Shown in pieces: positions 54,716 through 62,739 of a DNA stretch of 64,000 bases. The stretch is from Sphingobacterium spiritivorum ATCC 33861 (GTDB lineage: Bacteria; Bacteroidota; Bacteroidia; Sphingobacteriales; Sphingobacteriaceae). Below the pieces are notes generated by a model. That model had not been told where the DNA came from, did not search any database, and was given only the letters and a program-made list of their open reading frames with translations. The stretch covers positions 956,903 to 1,020,902 of the forward strand of contig NZ_GL379770.1 of assembly GCF_000143765.1 (NCBI RefSeq), in the 5' to 3' direction. Both the position numbers and the translations under genes were made by a program. Positions within the stretch are counted from its first letter, which is position 1, and every line of letters begins with the position of its first letter.

Positions 54716-55369
54716 TTATCTGTGATTTGTTTTCTTTGCGATAAAATCTCCGGTAAACTGCAGTAAAAATACGATCAGTATGAGGAGGATCAATACAGCA
54801 TTCATTATAAAAGCATCATATCCTATATAGCCATACTGATAGCCTATTTGTCCTAGTCCTCCGGCGCCTACTGCTCCACCCATGGCCGAATATCCTACTA
54901 AAGTAATAAGCGTTATCGTTGCATTATTGACCATTGAGGGCAAGCTTTCCGGCAACAATACCTTTAGTATAATCTGTTTATGAGTAGCTCCCATTGCTCT
55001 GGCTGCTTCAATCAGTCCCGCCGGTATTTCCAGCAGACTGTTTTCCACAAGACGGGCAACAAAAGGAGCTGCACCTATGCTTAGCGGGACTAATGCTGCA
55101 GATACGCCAATAGAGGTGCCGACCAATTCCCGGGTAAAGGGGATCATCCAGACGATCAGAATAATAAAAGGAATAGATCTGAAAATATTCACAATTACAG
55201 AAGTGATCTGATGTACAGCTTTATTTTGCATTATCTGTCCTTTGCGCGTCACAAACAGAAGAATTCCTGTGGGAAGCCCTAATAAAAATCCGAAAAAACC
55301 GGAGGCAAATGTCATGACCAGTGTTTGCCAGGTCCCTTCGAGTAACAGTTTAACTATGGTATCAGACAT
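54716..55369 (-). CDS. metI: Methionine ABC transporter permease MetI
   Basis: 217 residues with five or six membrane helices; the ABC permease signature AARAMGATHKQIILKVLLPESLPSMVNN carries the EAA loop. The start overlaps the metN stop by 8 bases (55362-55369), so it is translationally coupled. It forms the membrane channel of the methionine importer. Confidence 0.93.
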   Translation of the reverse strand: MSDTIVKLLLEGTWQTLVMTFASGFFGFLLGLPTGILLFVTRKGQIMQNKAVHQITSVIVNIFRSIPFIILIVWMIPFTRELVGTSIGVSAALVPLSIGAAPFVARLVENSLLEIPAGLIEAARAMGATHKQIILKVLLPESLPSMVNNATITLITLVGYSAMGGAVGAGGLGQIGYQYGYIGYDAFIMNAVLILLILIVFLLQFTGDFIAKKTNHR

Positions 55370-56381
55370 ATCCTATAATTTCAAAAGATGAATAAGTAGT
55401 GTTCAGATAGGAGAGACTCTGCTGTATAGCCTGTGATTCACCGCTTAGTTCAAGAAACATCAGTCCAAAATTGGACTGACCGATGTATTCAATTTGTGCA
55501 CTTATCAATTTGGCATCCGTATCATATAATCTTTGCAGATCAGAGATCAGCAGTGACTGTTGTTCGTCACCCATAATAAAGACTTTGACTACCGGATTCC
55601 CCGTTTGTTTTAATTTATTCTGAATTGATGGCGGAAGTTCGGCATTAAAGGAGGAAGCGATGAATTGTTGTGTAACGGCTTCTTTCGGCGCCGTGAATAT
55701 CTGCTCAACAGTTCCCTGTTCGATGAGTCTGCCATGATCTAAGACGGCGACACGATCACAGATAGTCTTTATCACTTCCATTTCGTGCGTAATCAGCAAT
55801 ATAGTCAGATTCAATTTTTTATTGATAGATTTTAACAATTGAAGGATAGACCTGGTCGTATGCGGATCAAGTGCACTCGTCGCCTCATCGCACAACAAAA
55901 TAGAAGGATTATTGGCCAGTGCACGTGCGATAGCTACACGTTGCTTTTGTCCTCCGGATAGGTTTGCAGGATAATCGTTAGCTTTGGATTCCAGACCAAC
56001 AAGCTGTAATAATTCATGTACACGCTCCTTGATTGCTATTTTTGATTTACCTGTCAGTTCAAGAGGAAAAGCTATATTTTCAGATACGGTACGGGAGGAG
56101 AATAAATTAAAATGCTGGAAGATCATTCCTATTTCTCTTCTTTTGATCGTAAGCTCCTGTTGTGGAAGAGCCATAATATTTTGCCCGTTGAGCACAATTG
56201 CGCCATTATCAGGCCGCTCCAGCAGATTTACACATCGTATAAGAGTACTCTTTCCGGCTCCGGAGCTCCCGATAACTCCATAAATCTCTCCGGCGCTGAT
56301 CTTTATCGAAACATCTGTCAGTGCATTTGTAGAAATGCCTTTACCTTTAAATGTTTTTGAAATATTGACTAACTCTACCAT
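55362..56381 (-). CDS. metN: Methionine ABC transporter ATP-binding protein MetN
   Basis: 339 residues. Walker A GSSGAGKSTLIR, Q-loop MIFQHFNLFSS, signature NLSGGQKQR, Walker B ILLCDEATSALDP, and a C-terminal NIL domain (about 260-339) that senses methionine and gives transinhibition. First gene of metNIQ; the leader carries a terminator-type hairpin. Confidence 0.94.
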   Translation of the reverse strand: MVELVNISKTFKGKGISTNALTDVSIKISAGEIYGVIGSSGAGKSTLIRCVNLLERPDNGAIVLNGQNIMALPQQELTIKRREIGMIFQHFNLFSSRTVSENIAFPLELTGKSKIAIKERVHELLQLVGLESKANDYPANLSGGQKQRVAIARALANNPSILLCDEATSALDPHTTRSILQLLKSINKKLNLTILLITHEMEVIKTICDRVAVLDHGRLIEQGTVEQIFTAPKEAVTQQFIASSFNAELPPSIQNKLKQTGNPVVKVFIMGDEQQSLLISDLQRLYDTDAKLISAQIEYIGQSNFGLMFLELSGESQAIQQSLSYLNTTYSSFEIIGYV

Positions 56382-56407
56382 TTAACTATATTAATAACAT
56401 TCCGTAC

Positions 56408-56436
56408 AAAAAAACCTTTCATTACATACTGAAAGG
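56408..56436 (-). terminator. metNIQ leader hairpin with T-run, possible attenuator
   Basis: On the minus strand CCTTTCA and TGAAAGG pair around an 8-base loop, then seven T. It lies between the metN promoter and metN, with no minus-strand gene upstream that it could terminate. The loop contains ATG directly followed by TAA and, overlapping, TGA. An upstream CCTTT stretch could pair with the right arm instead. Confidence 0.7.
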
Positions 56437-56463
56437 CTTATACTTAAAAGGTGTTATATGCGC

Positions 56464-56494
56464 CAAAGGTATCAAATCTTTCTTTTTTTTCAAA
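56464..56494 (-). promoter_or_regulatory. metNIQ promoter
   Basis: On the minus strand TTTG (56494-56491), 19 bases, then TACCTTTG (56471-56464). Predicted transcript start near 56457, about 76 bases before metN. Confidence 0.75.
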
Positions 56495-56748
56495 GCAAAT
56501 TCGGCATGTGATCTGTGAGATTAGCTACAGGGAAGCTGAACATTCACGTTTTATGGGAAATGTCTCAAAAGTGCTCTTTTTTAATTATTTTGAATTGTCA
56601 GATTTTGGCAATATAAAAGACTATCGATATTGTAGAGAATGATGAATGATAACAGCGTGTAAAATGGTATATTTCTTTTGTTATCAATGAATTATTAAAT
56701 GCGATTTTTTAAGGAATGCCATAATTGAAAAATTGACTTTTTTATTTT

Positions 56749-56777
56749 TTTGGTAAAACTGTCAAATGTTATATTTG
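56749..56777 (+). promoter_or_regulatory. ino1 promoter
   Basis: TTTG (56749-56752), 17 bases, then TATATTTG (56770-56777). The leader is roughly 88 bases. Confidence 0.65.
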
Positions 56778-56871
56778 TATAAATAAAATATTACCTAAAA
56801 TGCTTAACTTGCCTAAAGTTTAATTACAATGTTATCAATATTACAAACAAAACAATAGATTATTAAATAAT

Positions 56872-58200
56872 ATGGAAAATCAGGTTAAAGAGGCCAGCGG
56901 TAAGTTGGGGATTTTAATTCCGGGCCTGGGAGCTGTTGCTACTACTTTGATTGCCGGTGTAGCCGCTATTAACAAAGGATTGTCGTTGCCTATTGGTTCA
57001 GTTTCTCAATTGAGCCGTATTCGTCTGGGTAAACGTACAGAAGACAGAAACCCTCTGATCAAAGATTTCGTTCCATTGGCAAAATTGGAAGATATCGTTT
57101 TTGGCGGATGGGATGTTTACGAAGACAATGTGTATGTTGCTGCTTCTAAAGCAAAAGTATTGGAGCAAGGTCAGTTGGATCAGGTAAAAGATGTATTGGA
57201 AAATATCAAACCTATGAAAGCTGTTTTTGACAAAAACTTTGTCAAGAACCTTGATGGGACGCATATTAAAAGCGAAACTACACGCCGCGAACTGGCTGAT
57301 GCTGCACGTAAGGATATCCGTGACTTTAAAGAGCAGAATGGCCTGGATCGTGTAGTGATTGTGTGGTGTGGTTCAACAGAGAGATATATCGAAACTAATG
57401 ATGCATTTTCTACTGTTGCAAAACTGGAAGAAGCATTGGATAATGATGATAAGCGCATCCCGCCAAGTATGATCTACTGTTATGCGGCATTGATGGAAGG
57501 AGTACCTTATGTAAACGGTGCACCTAACCTGACTTGTGATGTACCGGCTATTGAAGAGCTGGCGCAGACAAATGGTGTGGCTATTGCAGGTAAAGATTTT
57601 AAAACAGGGCAAACGTTGATGAAAACCATCGTTGCTCCTGGTTTGCAGGCCAGAGCATTAGGTGTAGAAGGATGGTTCTCAACAAATATTCTGGGTAACC
57701 GTGATGGTCTGGTACTGGATGATCCTGAAAACTTCAAAACAAAAGAAGTTTCTAAATTATCTGTATTGGAAGAGATTCTTGATGCGAAGAAAAATCCTGA
57801 ATTATATGGTGATCTTTACCATAAAGTAAGAATCAATTATTATCCTCCACATGGTGATAACAAAGAGTCATGGGATAACATCGATATCTTCGGATGGATG
57901 GGTTACAAAATGCAGATCAAAATAAACTTTCTGTGCAGAGACTCTATTCTTGCAGCACCGGTTGCATTAGATCTGGCTTTATTCATTGATCTTGCACAAC
58001 GTGCGGGTATGTCAGGTATTCAGGAATGGTTGTCATTCTATCTGAAATCACCTCAGACAGCACCTGGATTACCTCCGGAGCATGATATTTTCAAACAGCT
58101 TATGAAATTGCAGAATACATTGCGTCATATGATGGGTGAAGATCTGATTACCCATTTGGGATTGGATTACTACCAGGAATTGGTAGACAGTATCCAATAA
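56872..58200 (+). CDS. Inositol-3-phosphate synthase
   Basis: 442 residues. MIPS family signatures: an N-terminal Rossmann fold (GKLGILIPGLGAVATTLIAGV), VIVWCGSTERYIE, CYAALMEGVPYVNGAPNLTCDVPAIEELA, GKDFKTGQTLMKT, FSTNILGNRDG, and MGYKMQIKINFLCRDSILAAP with conserved Lys/Asp catalytic residues. It converts glucose 6-phosphate to inositol 3-phosphate with NAD. It is followed by a terminator, but the downstream genes fit one pathway. Confidence 0.94.
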   Translation: MENQVKEASGKLGILIPGLGAVATTLIAGVAAINKGLSLPIGSVSQLSRIRLGKRTEDRNPLIKDFVPLAKLEDIVFGGWDVYEDNVYVAASKAKVLEQGQLDQVKDVLENIKPMKAVFDKNFVKNLDGTHIKSETTRRELADAARKDIRDFKEQNGLDRVVIVWCGSTERYIETNDAFSTVAKLEEALDNDDKRIPPSMIYCYAALMEGVPYVNGAPNLTCDVPAIEELAQTNGVAIAGKDFKTGQTLMKTIVAPGLQARALGVEGWFSTNILGNRDGLVLDDPENFKTKEVSKLSVLEEILDAKKNPELYGDLYHKVRINYYPPHGDNKESWDNIDIFGWMGYKMQIKINFLCRDSILAAPVALDLALFIDLAQRAGMSGIQEWLSFYLKSPQTAPGLPPEHDIFKQLMKLQNTLRHMMGEDLITHLGLDYYQELVDSIQ

Positions 58201-58223
58201 TGATTTTGACAATATAATTTTTC

Positions 58224-58252
58224 AAAGGGAGGCGGTTCGCCTCCCTTTCTTA
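58224..58252 (+). terminator. Intrinsic terminator after the inositol-3-phosphate synthase gene
   Basis: AAAGGGAGGCG and CGCCTCCCTTT pair around GTT, followed by TTTCTT. It separates ino1 from the five downstream cluster genes, so these have their own promoter or depend on read-through. Confidence 0.8.
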
Positions 58253-58277
58253 CCATTACTTTTGCCAGTGATGGTAA
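58250..58277 (+). promoter_or_regulatory. Inverted repeat overlapping a -7 box upstream of the nucleotidyltransferase gene
   Basis: TTACCATTACT and AGTGATGGTAA (one G-U/mismatch position) flank TTTGCC. The -7 box TACTTTTG (58257-58264) lies within it. A protein bound here would block transcription of the cluster. Confidence 0.5.
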
Positions 58278-58286
58278 TTTTTAGTG

Positions 58287-59009
58287 ATGAAGATGATACA
58301 CTTTGCTATTATAGCTGCCGGAGAGGGATCCCGTCTGAAAGAGGAGGGGGTCGATCTTCCAAAACCACTATTGACACTGAACGGTGTTCCTATGATCGCA
58401 AGATTAATACGCATTTTTGCTGATCAGGGTGCTCCGGTTGTTCACATTATTATCAATAATCATTCTCCTGAGCTGAGAGCTTACCTTGAGGAAGAAATCT
58501 TTGATGTACCGATCCGCCTGATTATAAAAGATACCCCTAGTTCTCTGCATAGTTTTCACGCACTTATCGAGGCAAATCCGGATTGGGAAGCCTGCTGCCT
58601 GACGACTACTGATACAATTTTTAAAGAGGAAGATTTTGCTTCTTATCTGCAGGGATTCCGTACATCTGTACATGCAGATGCTTATATGGGAATCACTCCT
58701 TTTATAGATGATGAAAGTCCTTTGTACGTAAAGACAGATCCTCAACAGAATATACTGAGTTTTCAGGATCAGCATACGGAAGGTGTTCAATATGTATCCG
58801 GTGGTATCTATGGTTTGAGAAAGAATGCTATTGAGTTAGTGAAACGCTCTGTCGAAGAAGGTAATACGCGAATGCGTAATTATCAAAGAGATTTGTTGCT
58901 CAATCATTTAAATGTGAAAGGGCATATTTTTGGAAAGATCGTAGATGTCGATCATCTCAAAGACAAGGAAATGGCTGAAGCATTCCTTTTAGAAAAAACA
59001 CTTAGTTAG
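58287..59009 (+). CDS. Sugar/inositol-phosphate nucleotidyltransferase
   Basis: 240 residues from ATG 58287 (an in-frame GTG directly before is less likely). NTP-transferase signature AIIAAGEGSRLKEE and PKPLLTLNGVPM; CLTTTDTIF is in the metal-binding position, and GGIYGLRKNA and VDVDHLKDKEMAEAF end the domain. It resembles cytidylyl/uridylyl transferases acting on small phosphates. In the context of inositol-phosphate synthase and a CDP-alcohol phosphatidyltransferase, activation of inositol phosphate to CDP-inositol is plausible but unproven. Confidence 0.85.
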   Translation: MKMIHFAIIAAGEGSRLKEEGVDLPKPLLTLNGVPMIARLIRIFADQGAPVVHIIINNHSPELRAYLEEEIFDVPIRLIIKDTPSSLHSFHALIEANPDWEACCLTTTDTIFKEEDFASYLQGFRTSVHADAYMGITPFIDDESPLYVKTDPQQNILSFQDQHTEGVQYVSGGIYGLRKNAIELVKRSVEEGNTRMRNYQRDLLLNHLNVKGHIFGKIVDVDHLKDKEMAEAFLLEKTLS

Positions 59010-59018
59010 TGCAAAAAA

Positions 59019-59924
59019 ATGGCTGAAAAGATTAAGATTCTGGGAGTGACGAGAAAGAGCCGTTTCTCGCCAAATCATATTGGTAATGATGCTGCCATAT
59101 TTAATGAAGTATGTGAAAAGCTGACTTTAACAGGTGCGGATATTGAGATTTGTAATGAAGATGAATTCATGGAAAAAGAATCTGTACCGCAGGATTTTAT
59201 TGTCACGATGGCTCGTACCAAAACCTTGGTAAAAAGGTTGCAAAAATTAGAAAAAGAAGGAAAAACAGTCATAAACTCCGGATGGGGAATAGAAAACTGT
59301 TTTCGTAAAAATATGACCAATGTATTGCTGGAGGGAGGTATTCCTTATCCGGCCAGCTATGTGGTCTCAACAACCTCTGATATAACAGAAGTCTTTAACT
59401 CTTTAAAGGGGAAAGGTGTCTGGATAAAAAGAGGAGATTTTCATGCTATTCATAAGGAAGATGTGACATTTGCATCCTCTGCAGAAGAAGCAAAATATAT
59501 TCTTAATGAATATGCGCTGAGAGGAATTAAAGAAGCTGTGATCTCTGAGCATCTGGTAGGCGATCTGCTGAAGTTCTATGCTGTAAAAGACACCGGGTTC
59601 TTTCACTATTTCTATCCGTATGAACATAATCACCACAAATATGCTGTATATGAACAGATCAATGGAGAGACGGTGCATTATCCTTTTGATGAAGAAAAAT
59701 TAAAAATAATCGCTGATCGTGCTGCTACGATTCTGGGTGTTCATATTTACGGAGGGGATATTATCATCGGACCGGATGGTAATTTTCACATTATTGACCT
59801 CAATGACTGGCCAAGTTTTGCCCCATGCAGGGCTGAGGCTGCAGATGCTATCTGTAGTCTACTCAATAACGTCTTTACAACTCAACAACATGCAAAGAGA
59901 GACATCAGTATACAACAATCCTAA
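59019..59924 (+). CDS. ATP-grasp domain protein
   Basis: 301 residues. ATP-grasp features: VWIKRGDFHAIHK (Lys of the nucleotide site), EHLVGDLLKFYAV, GVHIYGGDIIIGPDGNFHIIDLNDWPSF (metal-binding D-x-N). It resembles RimK/glutathione synthetase-type ligases or kinases. No close function is recognised. Its stop lies 35 bases inside the next gene, so it is tightly linked to the phosphatidyltransferase gene. A possible role is adding or phosphorylating a head group; that is a guess. Confidence 0.82.
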   Translation: MAEKIKILGVTRKSRFSPNHIGNDAAIFNEVCEKLTLTGADIEICNEDEFMEKESVPQDFIVTMARTKTLVKRLQKLEKEGKTVINSGWGIENCFRKNMTNVLLEGGIPYPASYVVSTTSDITEVFNSLKGKGVWIKRGDFHAIHKEDVTFASSAEEAKYILNEYALRGIKEAVISEHLVGDLLKFYAVKDTGFFHYFYPYEHNHHKYAVYEQINGETVHYPFDEEKLKIIADRAATILGVHIYGGDIIIGPDGNFHIIDLNDWPSFAPCRAEAADAICSLLNNVFTTQQHAKRDISIQQS

Positions 59925-60837
59925 TACTCCCGAAGAACAAGAAACGGCATTTGAACAATCTCTCAAATCCAATGATACAGAAGAAAGAATTGACATATGG
60001 TTTTACAGGCCGATAGGATTCAGAATAGCCCAGGTCTGTGCAAAAATCGGGATTACACCTAATGCGGTCACTATTATCAGTATTTTCTTTGGTGTAGGTG
60101 CCGGTATTTTATTTTATTATCCATCCCTGTGGATCAATGTGATCGGAATGCTATTACTGGTCTTTGCCAATTCACTGGACTCTGCTGATGGACAGCTGGC
60201 CAGAATGACAGACAATAAAAGCCGCTTTGGACGCATATTAGATGGATTTGCAGGCGATTTTTGGTTTGCTTCTATTCATATTGCGCTGTGTCTGAGACTT
60301 ATGAATGAAGGATGGTCTGCATGGGTATGGGTTCCGGGCGTACTAGCCGGGGTATCACATGTCTTCCAATCTGCAATGGCCGACTATTATCGTAATGTAC
60401 ACTTATATTTTATCAAAGGAAAAGCAGGTAGCGAACTGGATAACAGTCGTGATCTGCAGGCTGAATTTGATCAGATGAGCTGGAGTAAACAAGCATTCAG
60501 CAAATTTGTATTGAATGGTTATCTGGGTTATACACGTATGCAGGAACGCTTATCTCCTAATCTTCAGCAACTTTTAGGGTTGATCAAAGCCCTGTATGTT
60601 GACAGTTTGCCTCAAGAATTGGTAACAGAGTTCAGAACCATGAACAAGCCGCTGATGAAATATACAAATATCGTACAGTTCAATACTCGTGTTATCTTTT
60701 TGTTTTTGTGGCTTTTCATCGGAGAGGTGTGGTTATACTTTTTCTTTGATATGTTTGTATTGAATCCTATTCTGATTTATATGATCAACAGACAGGAAAA
60801 GGTTAGCGGATACTTTGTAAATAAACTCAAAAGTTAG
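59890..60837 (+). CDS. CDP-alcohol phosphatidyltransferase
   Basis: 315 residues. Start chosen at ATG 59890, 35 bases before the ATP-grasp stop; longer in-frame starts run through that gene. Membrane helices are seen from about residue 60 on. The CDP-OH-P motif is SLDSADGQLARMTDNKSRFG followed by RILDGFAGD. The canonical form is DxxDGxxAR-x8-GxxxDxxxD, but here four residues instead of three separate the last two Asp. In known pathways the enzyme joins CDP-DAG with an alcohol phosphate, or CDP-inositol with a lipid or alcohol. Confidence 0.87.
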   Translation: MQRETSVYNNPNTPEEQETAFEQSLKSNDTEERIDIWFYRPIGFRIAQVCAKIGITPNAVTIISIFFGVGAGILFYYPSLWINVIGMLLLVFANSLDSADGQLARMTDNKSRFGRILDGFAGDFWFASIHIALCLRLMNEGWSAWVWVPGVLAGVSHVFQSAMADYYRNVHLYFIKGKAGSELDNSRDLQAEFDQMSWSKQAFSKFVLNGYLGYTRMQERLSPNLQQLLGLIKALYVDSLPQELVTEFRTMNKPLMKYTNIVQFNTRVIFLFLWLFIGEVWLYFFFDMFVLNPILIYMINRQEKVSGYFVNKLKS

Positions 60838-60843
60838 ACTCTA

Positions 60844-61872
60844 ATGGCGAGTAAAATCTATAAAATTATTTTCTTTATTCTGGGGCTTGGTACTTTGGGT
60901 TATATGGTCTATTCCCTTGGCCCGGAGGTGATATGGGAAAATATTGAAAAGACGGGCTGGTGGTTTATACCGGTTTTGCTAAGCTGGCTGGTCATCTACC
61001 TGATGAATGCTATGGCTCTGCGGGATATTCTTCTTGAAAAAGATAATCCTAAAACCAGACTGCCGTTTGGTAAAATCTTTCAATTGATTGTTACCGGTTT
61101 TTCTATTAATTATATCACGCCTTTTGTGGCATTGGGCGGGGAGCCATACCGTATTATGGAACTGAAGCCCTATGTGGGGAATTCTAAAGCCGGATCATCT
61201 GTATTGCTATACACGATGATGCATATCCTTTCCCATCTTGTATTCTGGGTGGCATCGGTAGGCCTTATTCTCTGGTTTGTACCTGCAAGTAAAATTGTCG
61301 TAATCGCCTGTGTGACTATTATACTGATGGCTGTGCTGGGTGTCTGGTGGTTTTCAAAAGGATACAAAAAAGGTATTACCGTGAGTTTGATGAAGTCCCT
61401 CAGTAAGCTGCCGTTTGTAGGAAAAAAAATAGCGCTGTATGAGCAGGAGCACCATGAACTTCTGACAGATGTAGATAATCAGGTGAGGTCGTTATATGTA
61501 GATCGTAAGAGAAATTTCTATACCTCTTTATGCTGGGAGTTTTTTGCGCGTGTAGTAGGCTGTGCTGAGATTTATTTTATAGCCCATGCATTAGGTCTGC
61601 CGATGACTTATGTCGAATGTCTGATCGTAAGCTCCGGCTCATCTCTGTTTGCCAATCTGATTTTCTTTTTCCCTATGCAATTGGGGACGCGGGAAGGGGG
61701 AATGGCTATGGCTGTCGCCAGTGTAGGGTATCAGGCTTCAGTAGGCGTGTTTATTGGTATCGCTACCCGTATACGGGAGCTGGTATGGATAGCTATAGGT
61801 CTTCTTATGATGAGCTTTGCCAGAAGAAGCAAAACCAAAAGAGAAGCTCAGTTAAATGATTCAGAAAATTAA
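60844..61872 (+). CDS. Lysylphosphatidylglycerol synthase transmembrane-type membrane protein
   Basis: 342 residues. Helices near 6-26, 37-57, 75-95, 120-145, 150-170, 225-245, 250-275 and 285-335. It contains NYITPFVALGGEPYRI and the late FFFPMQLGTREGGMAMA, typical of the LPG_synthase_TM/UPF0104 family (PF03706), whose members act in lipid transport or glycan/lipid assembly. A 6-base gap after the phosphatidyltransferase gene suggests a role in moving or modifying the lipid product. Confidence 0.87.
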   Translation: MASKIYKIIFFILGLGTLGYMVYSLGPEVIWENIEKTGWWFIPVLLSWLVIYLMNAMALRDILLEKDNPKTRLPFGKIFQLIVTGFSINYITPFVALGGEPYRIMELKPYVGNSKAGSSVLLYTMMHILSHLVFWVASVGLILWFVPASKIVVIACVTIILMAVLGVWWFSKGYKKGITVSLMKSLSKLPFVGKKIALYEQEHHELLTDVDNQVRSLYVDRKRNFYTSLCWEFFARVVGCAEIYFIAHALGLPMTYVECLIVSSGSSLFANLIFFFPMQLGTREGGMAMAVASVGYQASVGVFIGIATRIRELVWIAIGLLMMSFARRSKTKREAQLNDSEN

Positions 61873-61941
61873 ATGAACCGGAAGAACTGATTTAGAGACC
61901 CCATTAATTAGAAATCCGGTACATAAAACAAGACTAAATAC

Positions 61942-62661
61942 ATGAAAAAAATAGAAGGGTTAATATTTGACTACGGAGGGACATTAGATTCTAACGGACA
62001 GCACTGGGCTGCCGTGCTTTGGTCATCCTATCAGAAATATGAAGCCGGAATTTCAAGGGAACAATTTGATCAGGCTTATGTATTTGCAGAGCGTAAAATG
62101 GCTACACATCCCATTATTACCGAGGATTTTAATTTTCTTCAGGTGCTGCAGGCTAAGTTAAGTGTACAATTTGAGTATCTGGTTTCTCAGGATATCAGAC
62201 TTGATAATCAACTGGCGGATCTTATTGCGAATGATGGATATGAACTGGCCAAAAATAACGTGCTACGTGTCACAGAGAGCCTGAATCGTCTGCATGAAAA
62301 GTATCCGGTGGTGATGGTTTCAAATTTTTATGGTAACCTCACTTCTGTATTAAGAGATTTTGGGATTTACAATTGTTTTGACAAGATTATAGAGTCCTCA
62401 GTAGTCGGAGTACGTAAACCGGATCCTGCTATTTATGCTTTAGGAGTGGATGTGATCGGACTACCTGCAGCAGATTGTCTGGTGATAGGGGATTCCTACA
62501 GTAAAGACATGGTGCCTGCAAAAGCCTGCGGTTGTCAGACGCTTTGGCTTAAAGGTGAAGGATGGAAAGGGGATGATGAAGGAGAAACAAAAGATGCAGA
62601 TTATACTTTTTATGATATAGGAGATCTGGAACGTATTATTACAAACTGGGAATCCTTATAA
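61942..62661 (+). CDS. HAD-superfamily hydrolase
   Basis: 239 residues. Motif I is IFDYGGTLDSN: the nucleophile Asp is present but the second Asp (DxD) is replaced by Gly, as in a DxGGT variant. Motif II MVSNFYG (Ser), motif III KPDPAIY (Lys) and motif IV LVIGDSYSKDMVPAKACG (GDSxxxD) are seen. A cap domain lies between I and II. In the context of the cluster it could remove a phosphate from an inositol phosphate or lipid phosphate, but the motif change leaves this uncertain. Confidence 0.85.
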   Translation: MKKIEGLIFDYGGTLDSNGQHWAAVLWSSYQKYEAGISREQFDQAYVFAERKMATHPIITEDFNFLQVLQAKLSVQFEYLVSQDIRLDNQLADLIANDGYELAKNNVLRVTESLNRLHEKYPVVMVSNFYGNLTSVLRDFGIYNCFDKIIESSVVGVRKPDPAIYALGVDVIGLPAADCLVIGDSYSKDMVPAKACGCQTLWLKGEGWKGDDEGETKDADYTFYDIGDLERIITNWESL

Positions 62662-62706
62662 AATATTTCAATGAAATGCTTATATAGTATGCCTATCTGT
62701 ACTACT

Positions 62707-62738
62707 AAAAATGCCCCGTTTTTTCGGGGCATTTTTAG
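62707..62738. terminator. Bidirectional intrinsic terminator
   Basis: AAAAATGCCCCG and CGGGGCATTTTT, 12-base perfect arms around TTTTTT, between converging genes. Confidence 0.92.
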
Positions 62739-62739
62739 T

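Larger units (their letters stand above)
56382..56871. other. Intergenic region, 490 bases, divergent metN and ino1
   Basis: It holds two promoters: the metN one on the minus strand (56464-56494) and the ino1 one on the plus strand (56749-56777). It also holds the metN leader hairpin (56408-56436) and an AT-rich middle. Small open frames inside it have no coding character. Confidence 0.6.

Noticed and set aside
56382..56480. SAM riboswitch upstream of metN
   Set aside because: The leader is short (about 76 bases) and I could not recognise the conserved core of the SAM-I or SAM-II classes; only a terminator-type hairpin is clear. A covariance search would settle it.
59719..59889. A longer start for the CDP-alcohol phosphatidyltransferase inside the ATP-grasp gene
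   Set aside because: The extra 57 residues overlap conserved ATP-grasp sequence in another frame; the start at 59890 keeps a normal N-terminus.
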